From positions 63,953 to 127,952 of the forward strand of contig MFRN01000011.1 of NCBI GenBank assembly GCA_001784585.1: a DNA stretch of 64,000 nucleotides, read 5' to 3'. Position numbers and translations under genes: made by a program. Positions 43,161 to 58,100 of the stretch are shown piece by piece. The notes below the pieces were generated by a model. The model was not told the DNA's origin and did not search any database. It saw only the letters and a list, made by a program, of their open reading frames with translations. Within the stretch, counting starts at the first letter, position 1. Every line of letters begins with the position of its first letter. This DNA is from Candidatus Melainabacteria bacterium RIFCSPLOWO2_02_FULL_35_15. Its GTDB lineage: Bacteria > Cyanobacteriota > Vampirovibrionia > 2-02-FULL-35-15.

Positions 43161-46100
43161 AATAACAGGCTTACTGATGATTTTATTATGAATTATTGAT
43201 GTTACAAATACCCTCGGTGATATTTTAAATTCAGCTTTAGAAATCAGCTTTGTGCTTTGATCCTTATTAATGGTTAAGATTAAATATACATCACCCGGTG
43301 GTATCTCATCTGTAAGCTGAACTTCTAAAAGCAGTTCTCTTGTATCTGCATTATACGAAACAATTTTTGTAATAGAGTCATATGTCTTATTATCAGCTTT
43401 GGACTTAATTAAAAATTTAAGCAGTTGTACTTCGTCTGGAGCAAGATTTATTTCAGGACCAAACCTTAATCCTACATAAGCCCTTCCGCCTGCGACTAAA
43501 CTAGTAACAAAATTTTCATTATCAACGGGACTGCTCAGCCACTTCCTGAATAAATTTGACTTATCAGACGGGAATTTAAGTATTGTGGTTTTGTCCTGTA
43601 TATTCAGAGTATTAAGCAGTTTAACTATATTGAATAATTTAGGCAGAGTTGTAATCTGGGCTTGCGGAAGTTTGTCAAGGTCCAGCGTCAGTTCTTCAGT
43701 AAGACAGTTTTGCAGGCTGGATGGATTTATAACTTTTGGCAGGCCATCCTGTGGGAGTATTGTCAGGGTGAAGGTACGATCAAAATATTTTGAAGGAGTT
43801 CCGCCATCGGTTGCTCTTATAGTTACAGATATATCTTTTGCTGTTTGCAGCCCGGATTTACCCGGAGCTAAAGTTAAAATATAATTTTGATTATTTGTCA
43901 GCGGATTTATACCACAGAGTTTTACTCCGTTAATTTCCGGTTTAACTGAAATTATTGAGTATGTAATTCTGCCAAGATTGTTTTTGTCCGGATCAGGATC
44001 AATTCCAAGATCATCAAGATTAATAATTATTTGATCTCCTTCATGAAGTGTAATTTGAGGAATTTCTCTTATATACGGCCCTTCATTTTCATCAGGATTA
44101 TTTATAGCAAAGTAAGCTGAGATTCCAGTGCCGTCGCATTTTTCCTTACTGGTAAAGAATGTAACTTTATGGACACCACTAGGAAGATTTTTCGGATGTA
44201 GTTTTGTATTTAATGTAAATGTTTGCGGGTTTGGTCCTCTTTGAGTCCAGATTAATCTTTCTGTGCCGCTGTTAATATTACTGTCATCAAACGGTTTATC
44301 ATAAACAGTCCAGTTGGCATAACTTGTTCTGTATCCTGTATCTGTTTCACTGGCTGAAACGATCAGCATTAGTGAGGAATTGCTTTCTATCCAGTAGACT
44401 CCTGATATGCCAGTTTGAGGCGGGAGATCAGGTCTGGTTATTAGCACAGGGTTAATCTTCGGAGGGTTTGGCGGCGGATTATTCGGACTGCATAGTCCTG
44501 TATCTGTTGGTGTTCCTGAAGGAAGTACACAATTTCCGTTAACACATAGATTCGGACCCGGGCAGGAGGTTTTTTGTCTGCATATTCCGCTGTCACAGTA
44601 TCCTTCACGGCATCTCATCGGATCTGATAAAACCTGACAATCACTAATTTGAGAACAGAATGGATAATTTTTTCCACCACTGGATGAGCTGCCAGGAGGG
44701 ATTATCCAGTGCCCAGATGATGACGATGAACTGGTGGATGAAACAAGGACACAGGTGTTTGTAGAAAGATTACAGAAGTAATTTTCCGGACAGTCGCTAT
44801 CTGATGCACAGATAACACCTGATGAACTGCTACTGGAAGATGCAGGCGGGTTATGTATACAGAACGGGGCAGACCAGCTTACACCGGAAGAAGATGCATC
44901 ATTAACACATACTGGGGTACTGTTACTGTCACATCTGGGCAGCTCTGAGCTTGTAAAACATGTTGGAATAAAATTTTCATCAGAGCACTTTGGATTTCCA
45001 CTTGAGCAAAGTACACTGGGCGGACTGCCTGATGAGCTTGAAGAAATACATGCTGCTGCTTCACAGCTATGAGTATATGGAGTTAAGCAACATAGTGGGC
45101 CACTTTCTTCTTCAGATGGACAGTATGTATAAGGTTTGGAATACGGACAGAAAATATTTAATCCGTTTGGACAGCCTGGCTCACCACTTGAACAGAAGCC
45201 TCCACCTGATGAAGAGCCTGACAGGGCACAACCCGGTTCAACACAGTTAGATGCAAATAAATTATCACAGCAAACCGGGATATCATCAGATGTACATAAG
45301 GTGTATATAAAATCATTTGGGCAACTTATTTCAAAACCATTAGAACATTGGGCATATCCGCTTGAACAGAAAGGTGTACCGGAAGAAGCTGCTCCGGAAG
45401 AAGACGATGAGCTGGAAGAGGAGCTTGATGATGAACTTCCACCACTGGATGAGCTGGATGATGATGATGAGCTTGACGAACTGCTTGATGAAGAGCTTCC
45501 ACTACTGGATGAGCTGCTTGAGCTAGAAGATGATGATGAGCTTGACGAACTGCTTGATGAAGAGCTTCCGCCACTGGATGAGCTGGACGAAGAAGATGAT
45601 GAGCTTGAAGATGCGCATGGATCTGTAGAGTAATTAATCAAAATACATTGCCCATTTATACAAACATATTTTTGATAAGTCATTCCATTTGGACAGGTGC
45701 CTAAAGGACAGTTTGCATCTACAGTACAGCTAATTACTCCGCTAGAGCTGCTGGAAGAAGATGATGAACTTCCGCCACTGGATGAGCTGGAGGAAGAAGA
45801 GCCTCCCGAGGAAGAGCTGGAAGATGGGATTGGCGTGCAGGTTCCTTCTTTTAGATCATTGTTACTTGAATTAAAGCACTTAGGTACAGGGATATTTTGA
45901 ACATCACTTACACAGACTTTTGTATATTCACTATCACAAGTAAATTGGTATCCGGTACAACATGTAGGTAAATTATTTACACATGTTTTTGGACAATCAA
46001 ATTCACAAGTGCCTGATAAGAACCTTGGGTTGCAGGCACATCGCGGACGAGTACCACTTATACAAACTTTACTGCAACCTTCCGGGCAGGTGAAGCTATA

Positions 46101-49100
46101 ACCGTCACAGCAACCTGGTAAATTATTTGTGCACTGAGGAGAACAGGCGTTTTGGACATTTATAATTTCATCGTAGTTAAATTTGTTTGAATTACCAAAG
46201 CAAGCACCGTCTAAGAATTGAGAATTGAGAGCTAATCGTTCTGCATTTGGAGGTGTAATATTAAATCCGCCGGATGGAACACATACTGCTTCCGGAGCAC
46301 CTGGTTCATTTCGCCAGAATCCTTGTTGTGCGCATCCTGGCACAGGCCCCCATCCATCTCCAAGATCTCTACATTCCGGGGTTGCTCCCTGGTGTATTAC
46401 ACACTCAGGAGTTGTTCCACCAGAACATGAAATGTTTCCATTGCCATCACAAGTTGGAAGGATAACACTGGCTCCGCTAGAGCTGGAAGAAGATGATGAT
46501 GAGCTACTGGAAGATGAGCTGCTTGAGCTTGAAGAAGATGAGCTGCTTGAGCTTGAAGAAGATGAGCTGCTTGAGCTTGAAGAAGATGAGCTGCTTGAGC
46601 TTGAAGAAGATGAACTGCTGCTTGATGAAGAACTTCCGCCACTAGACGAGCTACTGGAAGATGAGCTGCCAGAAGAAACAAGCTGACATGAAGAAGCATA
46701 TTCGTAAAATCTGTAATCTGAGTTTTCGTAGCTAAAGCATCCGGGGATTTGTCCAATACACCTTGGCATAAATCCACTTTGTGGAGTATATCCCCCAATG
46801 GTTGTAGGGCAAATAATTTCGTATCCCGGAGGACTCATAATTACATTGTTTCGATCACATGTTGGACATGCTGGTGTACCTGGCAAACAAACAGGTGGAT
46901 TTGGAGATTCAGTAGGTGGAATAGTACTTAAGTTAAAGCATGTAGGTACTCTGTCTAAACAGAATAGATCATAACCATCCTGACATTTAGCAATAAATCC
47001 ATCTGTGATAACTAACTCATCATTTTCATCACAGCTAACAGAACATAGTGGTCCTCCACCACTGGATGAGCTGGAAGAAGATACAGAAGTTTGGCAGAGT
47101 GGAGTTGGAGGACCAGAAGAAACACATGAAACTAATTCTGAACAGTTTAGTGAGCTTGCATCCGGACAGCATATAGTAGCACCGCCGGCTAAACATCTTA
47201 TACATGTACCAGTCTGACATTTTGGATTAGAATTATCAGTGCAATATGGTTGATTGTTAGTATTGCAGAAAGCCTGTGCCCCTGGAAGACCACTACTGGA
47301 AGAAGATGAGCTGCTTGAGGATGAAGAACTTCCGCCACTGGATGAGCCGGAAGATGATGACGAACTGCCGGAAGAAGATGAAGAGCTGCTTGAAGATGAT
47401 GTAGTAGTGGACGTTCCGCTTAAGATACATGTTCTTGCAAGATCTGCATCACTTATATTTGCTATATTTTCCTGTCCGGGTGCTACAGGTAATGTAGAAC
47501 AATCTCTTGCAATTTGATTTGTAGCAAAAGCATGAATAAGAGCATCATTACCTCCCGGTGAACAGTTGGTAAGTAATATAAAAAGATACTTACCATCATT
47601 AGTTACATCAGCAGATGTAACAGCAAGATAAGGAACACCTGAAAATCTGGGTAATTGTACAGTAGGACCATTTTTAATTAATGGACATACCCTCGGATCA
47701 ATCCTGTTTGCAAAGGTATCGATGGCAAATGACTGAATGGTATTTGTACCATATTTATCAATTAAAAATAATGTCTTTGTATTTGGATTAATTACAATTT
47801 GTCCTGCAACTTTTTTAATTACATTTCCTGAGCCATCAGTAGCTGTAACAGTAGCTGGTACCGGAGGTCCTTTTGGCACTATGTGACCTGTAAATGGTTC
47901 TAATTCAGAATTACGTCTGATTAGATCAAATGCCCTTACAAAACCTTGCTCCAGATTATTAGCATCCGGTACCAGGTAAGAAATAAACAAGATACCTTTT
48001 GAGATTGCAACATCAGCAATAGTTATATTTTTAGCTGCATTCCCGGCAATGATTGTTCCAAGATCCAGAATTCCACCCGTACCGATTTGTTTAAGTTTGG
48101 CAACTGTTCTTGGACTTGTGTTATTTATATCAGGCTTTTTATTAAATACAAATATTGAAAGTGAATTTGTAGAAGTATCACCAGACGGTGGATCGCTCTT
48201 TGAAATATTTGCACTAAGAGCATAATAAAATGTTCCTTCAGGCGGAGAATTGTCAAACCTGAATAATGAGTAATCTTCATTATTACTCTCATATGTATAT
48301 GGTGTATTTGGTGTAATCAGTCCTGGTATTAATCCGCCTGAGCTGGATAAGTATTTTTGAATTTGCCCGTCATAAAACTCTGAATAAATAACAGGGTTTG
48401 CTCTCTGTGCGGTTTGATTATTATTAATTGCAGCACCAAAATATAATGCATCTGGTCCAAAGTCCAGGTCACTATAATAATTTGGAAGTAATGTAGAGCT
48501 TGATGCCTGGTTTGCAGCCGGCAGATCAGATTTAATTAACTGAAGGGTGCTACCTGCTACTTCCTGAACCTGTCCGAGATTATTTGTGTTTGGAATATTT
48601 TGAATAGTAAATGCTTTTATAGCAGGCCTGTCTGTATCGTTAGTTACACTTAGATTACTTACAGGAGCAAAATACAAAGTGTCAGAAACGCCATTATTAT
48701 AACGAACTTTAGCAACAGGCCCTTGCAATACTGCCTGTGTACCTGATCCTGCACTTACAGAAGAAGTACTAAAGGTTAGGTTTAGGTCTATCATTCCAGG
48801 TAATGTTTCTGTAAATCCAAAACCAAATATTGTATCTGAACCATGAATTGAAACTACACCTGCCCCCTGGTTTTGAGTAGCTGATTTTTGAACTGCTATT
48901 TCTCCATATCTGTTTTGCAATCTGAGTCCGCCTCCGCTTGAATTTGTAATATTTCCACCGCCAGCTATATTTATAAATCCTGAACTGTTAGATATGGCAG
49001 GTATAAGATTTGAAATATAGCACTGTCTTAAGTTACAGCATACTGCAGGCGGAACTTCACTGCTTAAACCAAATGTAACTATCTTACCTGTCAGGTTTGT

Positions 49101-52100
49101 AGTGGTTTCATTCAGGAGATTTCTTTGGGCGCTGGTTAATCTGTCTGTAACACCTGCAATTAAAACATTGTTCCTGCTTATATCAAAATCTGATATGTAT
49201 GATTCAAAATACTCACGTTCATTTGAAGTGGTTATCATTATCGGATCGTGTTCCGGAGCCAGGTTTAAATTTAAAATATTTAAATTATTCAGTGCAAATG
49301 TATCCACATCATTTCCTTTTAGTTTTTGTTTTAACACTGAATCTGAACCTGTTAAAAGTCCATCGCTGTTTGTACTGTCAGCTAATTTAGCAGCTTTGTT
49401 TTTTGCAAGACCAAAATCTATTCCATATGTTCTGATATTTTTCTTATATAGTTTATCTGCAACAGCTACAGTGGTTCCACATGCAGTTGTAGCTATTGAT
49501 CCAGCCAGTGGTGCTCTGATTGTTACAGCTAAACCAGTGCCTGAGTTTTCATATAAAGAAGAAGGACAATCCTGATCTATATAATCAGTCGGTATATCTT
49601 CCAGGAACGTAACAGGATTAGTATCATTGATAAATCCTGTTTGCTGATTACGATTAATTGCAAATAATGCCAGGTGAGATCCCAGTATTGCAGCTCCGGA
49701 ATTTATTTCTTTCGATTCAAGTATTGGTACATAGACTGTGCCGTCCTGTGTAACATTATTAAATTCTCCGCTTGGAGCACTAAAGAGGTTTGCTGATATT
49801 GGGCAGGATACGACAGTGCCAGAGGAAGAGCCGCCTGATGAAGAACTTCCGCCACTGGAAGAACCACCAGAAGAAGAACTGCTTGAACTACCGGAAGAAC
49901 CACCACTGGAAGATGAAGATACGCCAGAAGAGGAAGAAGAGCTACTTACTGTTATACATGAACCGCCACCTTCATTAAAGCCAACACCTAAACAGCCAGG
50001 TAAAGTACCATTGTTACAAGAAGGAGTACCGGTGTTACAGAAATAAATTTGATCTGCACTACAGCAAGTTGGCACGTTATTTACACAGGTAGGTATACAA
50101 CCGCTGGATGAACTGCTGCTGGAAGAAGTAGAAGTCTGGCAAACTGGTGTTGGAGAACCCGAAGAAACACATGAAACTGGTTCTGAACAATTTATTGAAC
50201 TTGCATCAGGACAGCAGATAGTAGCACCACCAGCTAAACATCTTATACATGTACCAGTCTGACATTTTGGATTAGAACCATCGGTACAATACGGCTGATT
50301 GTTAGTATTGCAGAAAGCTTGTGCTCCTGAAGATCCGCCTGAAGAGGAACCGCCACTGGAAGAAGATCCACCACTGGAAGAACCACCGGAAGAAGAGCTG
50401 CCAGAAGAGGAACCACCGGAAGAGCTACTTGAGGAAACAGAGAAACAAACAATCTTCCCTACGTTATTTTCACCAACAAACCAGAGATTCCCGTCTGGTC
50501 CTGTAGTAATATCATATGGATTACTATTAGTAGTAGGAATAGAAAACTCAGTAATAGTACCCCCGGGTGTAATCCTCCCTATTTTATTTACACCTGGTTC
50601 AGTAAACCAAATATTCTCATCTGGTCCTATCGTAATATTCCACGAATTACTATTAGCAGTAGGAATAGGGAACTCAGTAACAGTACCTCCGAGTGTAATC
50701 CTCCCTATTTTATTTACACCTGGTTCAGTAAACCAGAGATTCCTGTCTGGTCCTGTGGTAATGCCAGCCGGAGAACTATTAGCAGTAGGAATAGGGAACT
50801 CAGTAAGTACGCCATCAGGTGTAATTTTCCCTATTTGATTTCCGACATTCTCTGTAAACCAGAGATTCCCATCTGGCCCTGCAGTAATATCCCATGGAAA
50901 ACCATTAGCAGGGAACTCAGTTATTGCGCCACCAGGTGTAATCTTCCCTATTTGATTTCCAAGACTTTCCGTAAACCAGAGATTCCCGTCTGGTCCTGTG
51001 GTAATACCATGTGGTTGACTACCAAGAGTTGTGATAGGAAACTCAGTTATTATGCCATCAGGTGTAATCTTCCCTATTTGATTTCCGACATTCTCCGTAA
51101 ACCAGAGATTCCCGTCTGGTCCTGTAGTAATATTTACAGGCAAACCATTAGCAGGGAACTCAGTTATTATGCCACCAGGTGTAGTCCTCCCTATTTTATT
51201 TCCAAGGCTTTCCGTAAACCAGAGATTCCCGTCTGGTCCTGTGGTAATACTTACAGGAGCACCATTAACAGTTAAAACAGGAAACTCAGTAATATTAATA
51301 CCGTCACAGGAAGCTGTTCCACTGGAAGATGAGGAGGTATTTAAAACACATCTGGCTAAAGCAGGATCCTGTCCTTGACCAATGATACATGTCGCATAAC
51401 CAGGTGCACAAGAAGGAGTACCACTGCTCCCGCATTCAAAGTGATAGTTTGAACAGCAAACAGGAAGAGATGTACTGTCAGGGCAGGTTGGATCACAACC
51501 GCTGGATGAACTGCTACTGGAAGATGAAGAACCACTGGAAGAAGATCCACCACTGGAAGAACCACCTGAAGAAGAGCTGCCAGAAGAGGAACCACCACTG
51601 GAAGAAGATCCGCCGGAAGAAGATCCGCCAGAAGAACTTGAAGATGCCGGGCAGCTTCCACTGCCAATATTACAAACTGGTACATCACAGCAGCCAGGTG
51701 TATTTGAATCCGGATCACAACACGGTGTCTGTCCATTAGTGCAGGTAAATGTCTGGCCATTTGAGCAGACAGGTAAACCATTGGAGCAAAACACAACACT
51801 GCCGGAAGATGAACTGGATGAAGAGCTGGATGAAGAACCAGATGAAGAGCCTGAAGAAGAAGAGCCACCACCTGAAGAGCTTGACGGACAATTCAACGGT
51901 CCAAAATGAAAATCATCAATGAAAAATCTGCCGCCCGAAAGTTCGCCGAATGCAACTTTTGCTACATCTCCTGTAGTAAACTGTAAGATTCCATTTGTAC
52001 TTCTTTTTTCTTCAATCAATGCTCCGTTAATATCGTATGTTTGTGCTATTACTTCTCTGGTAACATTTAATAACGGTTGTACAAAAACAAAAGAACTGAT

Positions 52101-55100
52101 AGTAGATCCAGGAGCAGTCAGTAATGTGCCGGTATCCGGATTAGCAAACCATGCAATTAAATTAATCGGACTATCCTGATACGGCTCAACCACCAAAAGA
52201 TTATCACCGGATGGACCAGCCGATACACTTGTCCAGTACCGGGTTTTAGTAACATAAACAAAACCATCAAAGGATCCAAGGAACTGATGAGAGAAATAAA
52301 CACCTTTATTTATAGTAATGTCGCTAACTTTTGGCAGGTAGCTGCCGAGTCCTGCAGTTGGGAAATCCATATGAAGAGGATCAACACCGCCCACCAAGCC
52401 ATTTTCACTAAATGTTACAGTATAAGGATTATTGTCAGATATACATGGAGTAAACGGACAAGATTGATTTACAGGAACATAGTTACAGCTCCATTGTCCT
52501 GTTGCTCCATTACATTTATATCCGCAGAACTTTTCACCCTGAGGTATTTGTGATTCACAGTTTAGCTGACTCCACTCTGACGGAATAAATGAACTACAAT
52601 CCGAATTTGCACCGGATGAAGAGCTGCTTGAAGATGATGTAGTCATAGTCTGGCAACTCCCGCTACTACCATAGAAAGCTGATATAGCACCGCAGCCAGC
52701 TTGACCCGAGCTTGCACAGCAAGGCACTTCTCTACTAGGACAAATAAATTGTTGACCGTTTGGACATACCGGTGCACCGGTAGAACATAAAGCACCACCA
52801 GAGCTGCTGCTAGTACCGCAAATAGGAGAAGCTATTAAACCTGAGCTGGAAGAGCTGGAAGAGCTGGAAGAGCTGGAAGAACTTGTAGAAGAGCCGCCTG
52901 AAGATAGTTCACAATTTCCAGCGCCACCATCGCAGAAAATTCCAGTACCACAACCAGCCTCTTCTGAGTTTGGTACACAACATGGATCTTGTCCGAATGG
53001 GCAAATATACTGGTTACCTTGACAGTCTGGTTGTCCGGTTGAACATAAAACAACTCCTGTTCCTGAGGAAGATGATGAGGATGTCGAAGTTGAACTTGCA
53101 GGAATACAGCTAACTACTTCAGAGCAATTACTTGGATCTGTAGGAGAGCAGCATATGGCAGTACCATCAGTAAGACACTGGATACATCCACCAGACTGAC
53201 ATCTGGGCACATTGCCATCTGTACATGTAACACTACCGCTGGAACAAAGTGCCGGAGTATCTGGCACACATCTAACTAAGTCAGGATCTTGTCCTCCTCC
53301 TATAAGGCATGTAGGACCAATGAAACAGGCAGGCATACCGCTGCTTGCACATTCAAAGTGATAGTTTGAACATGGGCATACAGGTTCACCATTTTCACAG
53401 GTTGGAGTGCAACCGCTTGAACTACTTGATGAAGAAGAAGTAATATTTTCACACAGAGGAGTTCCTGAAGAAGAGGAAGAAACACCTGATACGCAAACAG
53501 GCTCTTCAGAACAAGAAATAGAGTTAGGGGCCGGGCAACAAATAGCTGCTCCATTGCCGAGACATTGTATACAACCACCTGACTGACAAGCAGGTACAGA
53601 GCGATCTGTACAATACGCATAATCACCACTGGAATTATTTCCACAAAATACTTGTCCACTTGATGAAGTGGCTATACAAGTGCCATCAGCAGGTGTGCAA
53701 ACACTATTAGAATCACTACTTTCACAGCATAATAAGTCACTTCCCTGACACCTTGAGTAAGGGTTTGTAGACGGGCAATTTGGTTCTTTTCCAGGGTCAC
53801 AGATCTTTGTTCCAGAAACACATCGACAACAATCTCCTGAGCTTGAAGAGCTGGATGCAGGACAGCAGCATACCTGATTAATTAAATCTGAGCATGCTGG
53901 TAAAGGGTTTTCTATAGTACCGCTGCAGAAAGCAGACAAAGGTTGTAAATTACATCCCGCATTACAACAATCTCCTGAGCTTGAAGAGCTGACAGGGCAA
54001 GTACTAGGATCCGGGCTTACGTTAATGGAAAATGCTTTTTGAGATGTTTTTCCGTTTCCATCTGTTACATTTACAGTAAATAAGTAAGTAAATAAATGTG
54101 GGATTCGATAATAGTAATATTGATTGGAGTAATAATGACCATCATCTACTTCATTTATATAAGCTGAGGTATATGATGCTCCTGTTTCTGAATGTCCACA
54201 GTTTAATATACCGGTACTGGCTTCAAGAGAACACCTGTAACAATATTCAGTTGAAGTATAATATCCGTTTGCAGGAGTCCATACTTTATAACACCACCTG
54301 GGCAGTTCATTTGAAGTTGAATCCAGTCCCCAGGTATATGACGGCTCTCCGCCCTGAGCACGGAAAGTGTATCTGTAGAACTTGTTTTGTATTGCATCCG
54401 GCAGGGCACCATTATCTAAGATTTCCAGTGTAGATGCAGTGGATCCACCGCTACTTCCTCCACTGGTATCACCGCTTGTGTTGCTTGTAGATCTGGCAAA
54501 GCAGCTTAATCCCCCTGTTTGACCAGTAGCTGCACAAATATTTGTATTTGAAGAGGGTCCGATTTTTAAAGTGCAGTCTTTTGTAACATTTGCTCCGTCA
54601 AAATCTTTAGCCTGAAGTACAAAACTAAATGTTTTTTCTGTATCACGAGGCTCTCCTCCACTAAGTGTTGGGAAGCCGTGTATTCTTCCTGTACCGTCTA
54701 TGGTAAGACCAGACGGAAACTCTCCTGAAATAACCATAAATTCATATGGCGGATTACCACCTACAGCTGCAACTGAATGTAAGTAAGCAGCGCTCCATGT
54801 GCCATCCGGTAAGGTACCTGCGTTAGCTATCTGAAAGTCACATGGTCCTATGCATGTTTTAGGTACAACCTTAATGGAGAAAACTTTGGTAACTTCTTTT
54901 GGAGGCACAGCACTGTCTGTTACTTTAGCAGCAAATAACACATTATATGAATCTTTCATAAAAGGATCAGTTTCAGGTAAGAGATTATTCCAGGAAGGCG
55001 GATTACAATAAATTTTTCCATCTGTATAAAAAATACAGGTTGGCGGGAGATTGCCGCCTGCTTGTGACCATGTATAAGGAGGCACTCCTCCTGCTGCGCT

Positions 55101-58100
55101 GAATGTAGGAACACTATAAACTTCACCTAAAACTGCATCGTCAAGCGGAGAGCTGGTAGTTATTTGCAGTGGTGATGTTCCTGTTCCTCCGCTGGAAGTA
55201 CCAGTATCTGAAGTACATGACTGTCCGCCGCCTTGTTGATTAAGAGTACATGATGGATTACTGCTGTAGGGTGAAACCTTTAAGGTTAATTGTTTGTCAG
55301 CAGTCTGAAGGTTAGTATCCAGAACATGAGCTGTAAGAGTATAAGCTCCTTCAGCAGTTGGTGTTCCCCAGAGAAGATCATTAGACAGCATTAAGCCAGG
55401 CACTGTACCTGAAGCAATAGTTACCGTATAGGGTGCCTTCCCACCGTAAGGTAAGATATTGTGTTCGTAAGGTCTTCCTACAAATGCATCCGGAAGCAAA
55501 GAATCATTTGCTATGTCTAATGTACAGGCTTTACATGCAGCAGGAAGAATATTTACTGAAAATACTTTTTGAGCTTTATTCCCACTGGTATCAGCTACAC
55601 CCAGTGTAAATAAAAGATTATGTGCTTCAGGTCCCCAGATATTTGAACCGTATACTATACCATTACTTAGAGCAGACGGGTATGGAGGCGCTCCTGAATC
55701 AAGAGACCAGCTATAAGGTGTGCTGCCGCCTGCAGCAGTAGGAGTAAACAGGAAAGATTGAGACTGAAGTGTTTCCGGAACACTGGATGGTGAGCTTATA
55801 CTTAATCCACCGCCACTGCCATTAGTACTTCCTACACAAGTTAATCCTCCCGGCTGACTATTTACACTGCATGAAGGATTTACTTCATATGGTTTTACAT
55901 GCAGAGTAAGGCTGCTGCTTTCTACTTCAGTTCCATCAGCATCGGTAGCTTTAACTGTAAATGAAAAATCACCTTCAATTTGAGATTTGCCGCGGAGTAT
56001 ACCGGTAGGATAAAATGCAATTCCCGGAGGAACAGAGCCGGTAATTATCTGCCATGAATACGGTGCTGTTCCACCGATTACTGCAAGTGAGTGATAGTAT
56101 TCTTTACCGTTAATAGCATCAGGCAAAGTACCGCTATTTGCTATTTTTAAGTCACAGGTATTGCATGCTCTTGGTTCAACGCTAACTGAGTAAACTTTTT
56201 GAAGCTTCTTAGGTGGTGTACCTGAATCTGTAACCTGGACAGTAAATAAAAAAGCAGCTGCATCTTTTAGGTACGGTTCATTGACAGCACAGTAAAAGAC
56301 ATCTGCGTAAAGTCCGCAGCCATTAGGCGGATAACCGTATAGAGCCCAGGTGTAAGGTGGCATGCCACCATTTGCAGCAAAAGCTTTTGAATATACCTGA
56401 CCATGAGTTAGCTCACTATCTAAAGTAGTACTAATAGTCAGTCCGCCACTTCCTGTAGCACAAGTCTGAGAACTTGAAATATTTAAATTACAGGATGGAG
56501 CATTGTTAACAGGATTATCCACAGTAAGTGTAAATGAAACATCTTTTGTAGCATTATTTAAATCTGTAACTCTTACTGTAATGTCTTGCGGGCCTGTAGT
56601 AGTAGGAGTTCCGTACAGTACGCCGGAGTAATGCAGTGTCAAACCTGGAATTGATCCTGAAACAATACTCCATTTATATCCCGGAGCACCGCCTGTAGCT
56701 GCAAATGAATGTTCATAATATCTGCCTTTTTTTGCATTGGGTAATGTGGCAGGATTGGCGATTAAGAGCGGGCATTGATCACACAAATCTGCCCGTGGCA
56801 AAACATTAACTGAAAATACTTTTTTGGCTTCCTGAGCCGGATTGCCTGAATCAGTTACCTTTACAGCAAACAAAGTATTATGTGCTTCATCTGCAGGAGG
56901 ATCATTTGTAGGAGTGCAGCTTATTGCACCTGTGCCAGTAGCTAAATTACATCCGCCAGGTAACGATCCACCTGCAAGAGACCATGAATATGGAGAAGTA
57001 CCGCCAGTTGCTGTAAGAGTTCTAAGAGCAGTCATCCCCTGAGTTAGTGCATTTAGGGGTGAAGATGCAGTGATAACTAAAGCAGGTGCTCCGCTTCCGC
57101 CTTCTCCGGTACAGCTGGTTCCTGTAGCCTGTGAAGAAATACTGCAGGCTGATTCACTGCTTGCACGTACTGATATAGAAAAAGTTGCCCAGTAGGATTG
57201 AGCCGGGTTTGATGAATCAGTTACTTTAACTGAAAAACTATACTCTACATCGATCTCTGCATCTGGTGCTACAGTCCCTGATATATAGCCATTTGAAAAA
57301 CTAAGTCCAGGAGGAGGTGAGCCGGATTCAAGTATCCAGCTGTATCCTGGTTTTCCGCCAAATGCTATTAGCCTGTGGCTATAAGGTGCTCCTTGTCTTC
57401 CGCTTGGAAGAGGAGTGGTGTTTGCTATTGTCAGTGGTGTTTCCTGGCAACTGCCTGCACCACTGGAAGATGATCCGCCACTGGAAGATCCACCGGATGA
57501 AGAACCACCTGAAGAACTGGTAGTTGACATTCTGCAGTAGCATCCGCCCATTTCATCAGTAGCATCAGTAGGATCAATAACACATTCTTCACCAGGAGAA
57601 CAACTACCATTACACCGAGGAAATAATGAATCTGCACATGCTTTTGGAATAGTTGGGTGGCATGAACCAGCACCTGGATAGAATGTGTTGAGAAAAACAC
57701 ATCCTGGAACAAGAACACCCTGTGAGAATTTACATGTAGCACCAGACTCAGGATACTGACCACTCTGGCACTGATAAGTATAGTCAGAGCAGCCAGAACA
57801 GCTGGGCGGAGAACCAACACTCTGGCAAACAGGAGTACAATCACCGGAAGAAGATCCACCGGATGAAGTAGTTGATCTGCATGAACCAAAATTTGGAAAG
57901 AACTGGTTTAAATCATTACATCCTGGAACAAGAATATTTTGTGAGAAATCACATGTAGCAAATCCAGCCTGGCACTGATAAGTATAGTCAGAGCAGCCAG
58001 AACAGCTGGGCGGAGAATCAACACTCTGGCAAACAGGAGTACAATCACCGGAAGAAGATCCACCGGATGAAGATCCGCCACCGGAAGAGGTAGTTGTCCT

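Noticed and set aside
45370-45633. Acidic Glu/Asp/Leu-rich plus-strand open frames opposite the Ser tracts
   Set aside because: They are antisense shadows of poly-Ser coding DNA; low complexity keeps all frames open. The minus strand has a signal peptide and folded domains.
50436-51312. CRISPR-like appearance of repeated CCAGAGATTCCCGTCTGGTC blocks
   Set aside because: The spacing is that of propeller blades in an open frame; the intervals are homologous to each other, not unique.
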